46,373 nucleotides of DNA, from positions 1 to 46,373 of the forward strand of contig JACQZW010000003.1 of NCBI GenBank assembly GCA_016213675.1. The letters are read 5' to 3'. Position numbers and translations under genes: made by a program. The stretch is from Acidobacteriota bacterium. Its GTDB lineage: Bacteria > Acidobacteriota > Thermoanaerobaculia > Thermoanaerobaculales > Thermoanaerobaculaceae. The notes beneath the pieces were generated by a model, which was not told the DNA's origin, did no database searches, and saw nothing but the letters and a program-made list of their open reading frames with translations. How positions within the stretch are numbered: the stretch's first letter is position 1; each line of letters opens with the position of its first letter. Below, in pieces: positions 43,394 to 46,373 of this stretch.

Positions 43394-44593
43394 TTACGGC
43401 TTGGGGAAGTGCTCGACCTTCACCGACAGGTGGCCGCCGATCTGGTCGGCCTCCCGGGTGAGCGCCCGGCCGATGACGACGCGCTGGACCTGGTTCGTGC
43501 CCTCGTAGATCTGGGTGATCTTGGCGTCGCGCATGTACTTCTCGATCGGGTAGTCGCGGCAGTAGCCGTAGCCGCCGAAGAGTTGCACCGCGTCGGTGGT
43601 GACCTTCATCGCGGTGTCGGTGGCGAACACCTTGCACATCGCGGCGAGCTTGGACGGGTTCGGCACGCCGGCGTCGATGGCCCGCGCCGCGGTGTAGACG
43701 AGCTGGCGCGCGGCCTCGATCTGAGTGGCCATGTCGGCGAGGGTGAACTGGTTGGCCTGGAACGACATGACGCTCTGGCCGAACTGCTGGCGCTCGGAGC
43801 TGTAGCGGACCGCCCACTCGAAGGCGCCCTGGGCGAGGCCGACGGCCTGCGAGGCGACGCCGGGCCGCGCCCGGTCGAGGGTCATCATCGCGTTGGCGAA
43901 GCCGGTCCCCTCCTTGCCGCCGAGGAGCTGGGCGGCCGGCACGCGGCAGTCACGGAAGTAGAGCTCGTGGACGGGGACGCAGCGGATCCCCATGGTGTCC
44001 TCGCGCTTGCCGATCTCGAACCCCGCCGTACCCTTCTCGACGATGAACGCCGACGCGCCGCGGGTGCCCCGGTCCGGGTTGGTCGAGGCGTAGATCGTGT
44101 AGATCGACGCCGCGCCGCCGTTGGTGTTCCACTTCTTCTCGCCGTTGAGGACGTAGTGATCGCCGTCCTTCACGGCGCGGGCGATGAGCGAGCCGGCGTC
44201 GGAGCCCGACCACTTCTCGGAGAGGCCGAAGGCGATGAGCCGCGTGCCGGTCGTGATGTCGGGCAGGTAGGCGCGCTTCTGCTCCTCGGTGCCGCCGAGG
44301 ATGATCGGGAAGGAGCCGAGGGCGTTGACGGCGTAGGCGACGCCGATGCCGCCGCAGGCGCGGGAGAGCTGCTCGACGACGACGCACATGTCGAGGACCC
44401 CGGCGCCCTGGCCGCCGTACTCCTCCGGCACCCAGATGCCCATGAGGTTGTACTCCTGCAACGCCTTGATGACGCTCCACGGGTACTCGCCGGTGCGGTC
44501 GAGCTCGGCGGCGACCGGGCGGACGAACTTCTCGGCGACCTCGCGGGCGCGGGCCTGGTACTCCTGGGTCCTGGGCGGCAGCAACTCCTTCAT
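43394..44593 (-). CDS. Acyl-CoA dehydrogenase
   Basis: 399 aa FAD enzyme introducing the alpha-beta double bond in acyl-CoA. N-terminal helical domain; FAD segment FGLSEKWSGSDAGS (the usual TEPxAGSD is altered to SEKWSGSD), KWNTNGG; C-terminal QLFGGYGYCRDYPIEKYMRDAKITQIYEGTNQ with the catalytic Glu in YEGT. ATG with AAGGAGG; TACAAT at 44621-44616 is its likely -10. Substrate length cannot be given. No electron-transfer flavoprotein genes nearby. Confidence 0.9.
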   Translation of the reverse strand: MKELLPPRTQEYQARAREVAEKFVRPVAAELDRTGEYPWSVIKALQEYNLMGIWVPEEYGGQGAGVLDMCVVVEQLSRACGGIGVAYAVNALGSFPIILGGTEEQKRAYLPDITTGTRLIAFGLSEKWSGSDAGSLIARAVKDGDHYVLNGEKKWNTNGGAASIYTIYASTNPDRGTRGASAFIVEKGTAGFEIGKREDTMGIRCVPVHELYFRDCRVPAAQLLGGKEGTGFANAMMTLDRARPGVASQAVGLAQGAFEWAVRYSSERQQFGQSVMSFQANQFTLADMATQIEAARQLVYTAARAIDAGVPNPSKLAAMCKVFATDTAMKVTTDAVQLFGGYGYCRDYPIEKYMRDAKITQIYEGTNQVQRVVIGRALTREADQIGGHLSVKVEHFPKP

Positions 44594-44639
44594 GACGACC
44601 TCCTTGAGCGGACGGATTGTAGCAAAGGCAGGTCCAACG

Positions 44640-44860
44640 ACTTGAGGGTTGAAGGGTTGGAGGGTTGAAGGGTTGAAGGGAAGCCTGGCATCAGGGCAGG
44701 GCGGCAGCTCTTGAGCCCTTCAACCCTGGGCGGGCGGGCGGGCGGGCAACCCTGGGCGGGTGGTCGGAAGGGCAACCCTGGGTGGTGGGCTGGGTGGGCA
44801 ACACTGGGCGGGTGGCCGGGAGGGCAAGCCTGGCCGGGTGGGCGGGAGGGCAAGCCTGCT
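44640..44860. repeat. G-run minisatellites upstream of the aminotransferase
   Basis: Two blocks. First, gagggttgaagggttggaggg units (44642-44683). Second, longer units of the form gggcgggtggtcggaagggcaaccct repeated about five times (44722-44856) with small changes. All on the G-rich strand facing the same way as the aminotransferase, just before its -10 box. Non-coding. Confidence 0.7.
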
Positions 44861-44862
44861 TC

Positions 44863-44868
44863 TACAAT
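44863..44868 (+). promoter_or_regulatory. -10 box (TACAAT) six bases before the aminotransferase
   Basis: TACAAT-N6-GTG, no ribosome site; lies at the very end of the G-run repeat. Confidence 0.6.
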
Positions 44869-44874
44869 GCTCCC

Positions 44875-46053
44875 GTGCGCGTGCCGTTCTCACGGAGGGT
44901 CCCGGCTGACCTCGCCCCGAACCGCCTCGCGGCGTTGCGGGCGGCCGGACACACGCCGGAGATCGACCTCACGGCGTCGAACCCGACGGCGTGCGGCCTC
45001 GACGTGTCGCCGGCGTTGCTCGCGCCGCTCGCCGACCCCGCGGGCCTCGAGTACCGTCCCGACCCGCGCGGGCTGCGCCGGGCCCGGGAGGCGGTGGCCG
45101 CCGAGTACGCCCGCTTCGGCACGGCCGTCGACCCCGACCGGATCCTCCTGACGGCCTCGACCAGCGAGGCGTACGCGTTCCTCTTCAAGCTGCTCTGCGA
45201 TCCCCGGGACGCGGTCCTGGTGCCGGCGCCGTCCTACCCGCTGTTCGAGCACCTCGCCCGACTCGAGGCCGTCGATGCGCCGCCCTACCACCTCGACCGC
45301 GAGGCCGGCTGGCGCCTCGACCTCGACGAGCTCGCCGAGGCCGACGGACGGGTCCGGGCGGTCGTCGTCGTCCATCCCAACAACCCCACCGGCTCGTTCG
45401 TCCACCCCGACGACGCCGCCGCCCTCGCCGCGCTCGCGGCCCGGCGCGGCTGGGCGGTCATCGCCGACGAGGTGTTCCTCGACTTCCCGCTGGACGGTGG
45501 TCCGGGGTCGGGCCGCTCGTTCGCCGGCGAGGCCGCGGCGCTCACCTTCGTGCTCGGCGGGCTGTCGAAGAGCGTCGCCCTGCCGCAGCTCAAGCTCGGA
45601 TGGATCGTGTTGGGCGGCCCCACCGACCTGGTCGCGGCGGCGTACGAGCGGCTGGAGCTCGTCGCCGACACCTTCCTCTCGGTGGCGACCCCGGTGCAGC
45701 TCGCCGCGCCCGCACTCCTCCGCGACGGCGCCGCCGGCCGCGCCGCCGTCCTCGCGCGCTGCCGGGTCAACCTCGCGACCCTCCGTGCCGCCGCCGCCGG
45801 GGTCGGGGAGGTCGACGTGCTCCCCGTGGGCGGCGGCTGGAGCGCAGTGCTCCGGATCCCGTCGGTGGTCGGCGAGGAGGACCTCGCCGTCGAGCTGCTC
45901 GTCGAGGACCGCGTCGCCGTCCACCCCGGCTACTTCTTCGACTTCCCCGCCGACGGCTACCTCGTCGTCTCGCTGCTCCCCGAGCCCACCGCGTTCGCCG
46001 CCGGGATCGGCCGGGTGCTCCGTCGCCTCGCCGCCCACCTGGTCACGCCTTGA
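44875..46053 (+). CDS. Class I/II PLP aminotransferase
   Basis: 392 aa, fold type I. YRPDPRGLRRAREAVAAEY, the tail SEAYAFLFKLLC, PAPSYPLFEHLA, HPNNPTGSFV, the Asp of ADEVFLDFPL and the PLP lysine in GLSKSVALPQLKLGW follow the family order. GTG at 44875 is chosen from the -10 box; GTG at 44881 is also possible. Acceptor is unknown; alanine or aromatic aminotransferases are the closest in plan. Confidence 0.85.
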   Translation: MRVPFSRRVPADLAPNRLAALRAAGHTPEIDLTASNPTACGLDVSPALLAPLADPAGLEYRPDPRGLRRAREAVAAEYARFGTAVDPDRILLTASTSEAYAFLFKLLCDPRDAVLVPAPSYPLFEHLARLEAVDAPPYHLDREAGWRLDLDELAEADGRVRAVVVVHPNNPTGSFVHPDDAAALAALAARRGWAVIADEVFLDFPLDGGPGSGRSFAGEAAALTFVLGGLSKSVALPQLKLGWIVLGGPTDLVAAAYERLELVADTFLSVATPVQLAAPALLRDGAAGRAAVLARCRVNLATLRAAAAGVGEVDVLPVGGGWSAVLRIPSVVGEEDLAVELLVEDRVAVHPGYFFDFPADGYLVVSLLPEPTAFAAGIGRVLRRLAAHLVTP

Positions 46054-46109
46054 GCCGGCGGACTTGACGCCGCGGCCGCCGCGGGCTGTACTGGCGGCAG
46101 GGACCCGCA

Positions 46110-46373
46110 GTGAGGACCAGGAGCACGACCGGACCGGTGAGCGAGGCCCCGGTGTCGCAGTGGCGGCAGTCGCGGTTCGCCGTCGGCTGCGGCGTCGCCT
46201 TCCTGTCGATCTTCGTGCTCATCGGCCTGGGTGCCGGCTGGGCCATGCTCGCCCGCCCGGTCCTGCAGGTGCTGGCCGCCCGCTCCTGGGTCGAGACGCC
46301 GTGCGTCGTCGTGTCGAGCCGGGTCGAGACCCACCCGGGGTCGAAGGGCTCGACGTACAGCATCGAGGTCGAG
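46110..46373 (+). CDS. DUF3592-like membrane protein, 5' part only
   Basis: Open to the right edge (88 codons seen). After a short basic start comes a hydrophobic helix VAFLSIFVLIGLGAGWAMLA, then ARSWVETPCVVVSSRVETH and GSTYSIEVE, which follow the DUF3592 pattern (helix, then a W-x-x-x-x-C-V-V-x-S strand). Start GTG 46110, or GTG 46137. Function unknown. Confidence 0.6.
   Translation, partial: MRTRSTTGPVSEAPVSQWRQSRFAVGCGVAFLSIFVLIGLGAGWAMLARPVLQVLAARSWVETPCVVVSSRVETHPGSKGSTYSIEVE

Noticed and set aside
44782..44874. Upstream start for the aminotransferase
   Set aside because: Extra residues are translated G-run repeat (Gly/Trp/Arg); a TACAAT box lies between that part and the conserved protein.

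Overview
The window is a very GC-rich bacterial chromosome segment. Genes are densely packed, many start codons overlap the preceding stop (ATGA, GTGA, TTGA), GTG starts are common, and there are no phage genes, transposases or integrases. Long periplasmic insertions in PstC/PstA, a long-tailed Hfq-like protein, SelB, a split citrate-cleaving-type operon and G-run intergenic minisatellites would fit an Acidobacteriota lineage such as Thermoanaerobaculia. That placement is inference; no rRNA is present.

Layout. 1-557: terminator hairpin, duplicated intergenic repeat and a Pho box. 558-9925: phosphate operon pstS-pstC-pstA-pstB-phoU-pstB2-phoB-phoR, ending at a two-way terminator. 10041-14450 (minus): operon for a succinyl-CoA-synthetase-like ligase (beta subunit fused to a 2[4Fe-4S] ferredoxin domain, then alpha), a citryl-CoA-lyase-type protein and an isocitrate-dehydrogenase-like enzyme. 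This is the most unusual locus. 14568-17780: flavin reductase; GntR regulator, tiny membrane protein and SPFH protein; EamA exporter. 17942-23720: uridine kinase with a ParA/MinD-like ATPase, a convergent Hfq-like gene, and the operon pta-purD-purE-PSP1. 23837-25172: cysteine-free Rrf2 regulator and cysK. 25189-28885: PHP phosphoesterase and polA, divergent. 28972-33252: secreted TonB-C-like protein, selB, CYTH protein and nucleotidyltransferase. 33233-34298: comEA and a pseudopilin. 34564-37172: GNAT, ubiX, ubiA and deoxynucleoside kinase. 37287-39488: panB-panC-panD. 39589-41433: TPR protein, cutA and tmRNA. 41456-43393: structured 121-bp repeats, an unrecognised surface-type protein and a repeat patch. 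43394-46373: acyl-CoA dehydrogenase, aminotransferase and the start of a DUF3592 protein.

Two signals run through the window. First, many monocistronic genes have a TANNNT box exactly 6 (sometimes 7) nt before the start codon and no ribosome binding site, the pattern expected of leaderless mRNAs. Second, G-run minisatellites (gggagagg, ggtccagg, gggttgaa and gggcaaccctgggcgg types) fill intergenic gaps, and one lies inside the 5' coding end of panB.

Functionally the window joins phosphate sensing and uptake, central carbon metabolism (citryl-CoA/isocitrate, phosphotransacetylase), purine, pantothenate, cysteine and isoprenoid-quinone synthesis, DNA repair and possible DNA uptake, and trans-translation.
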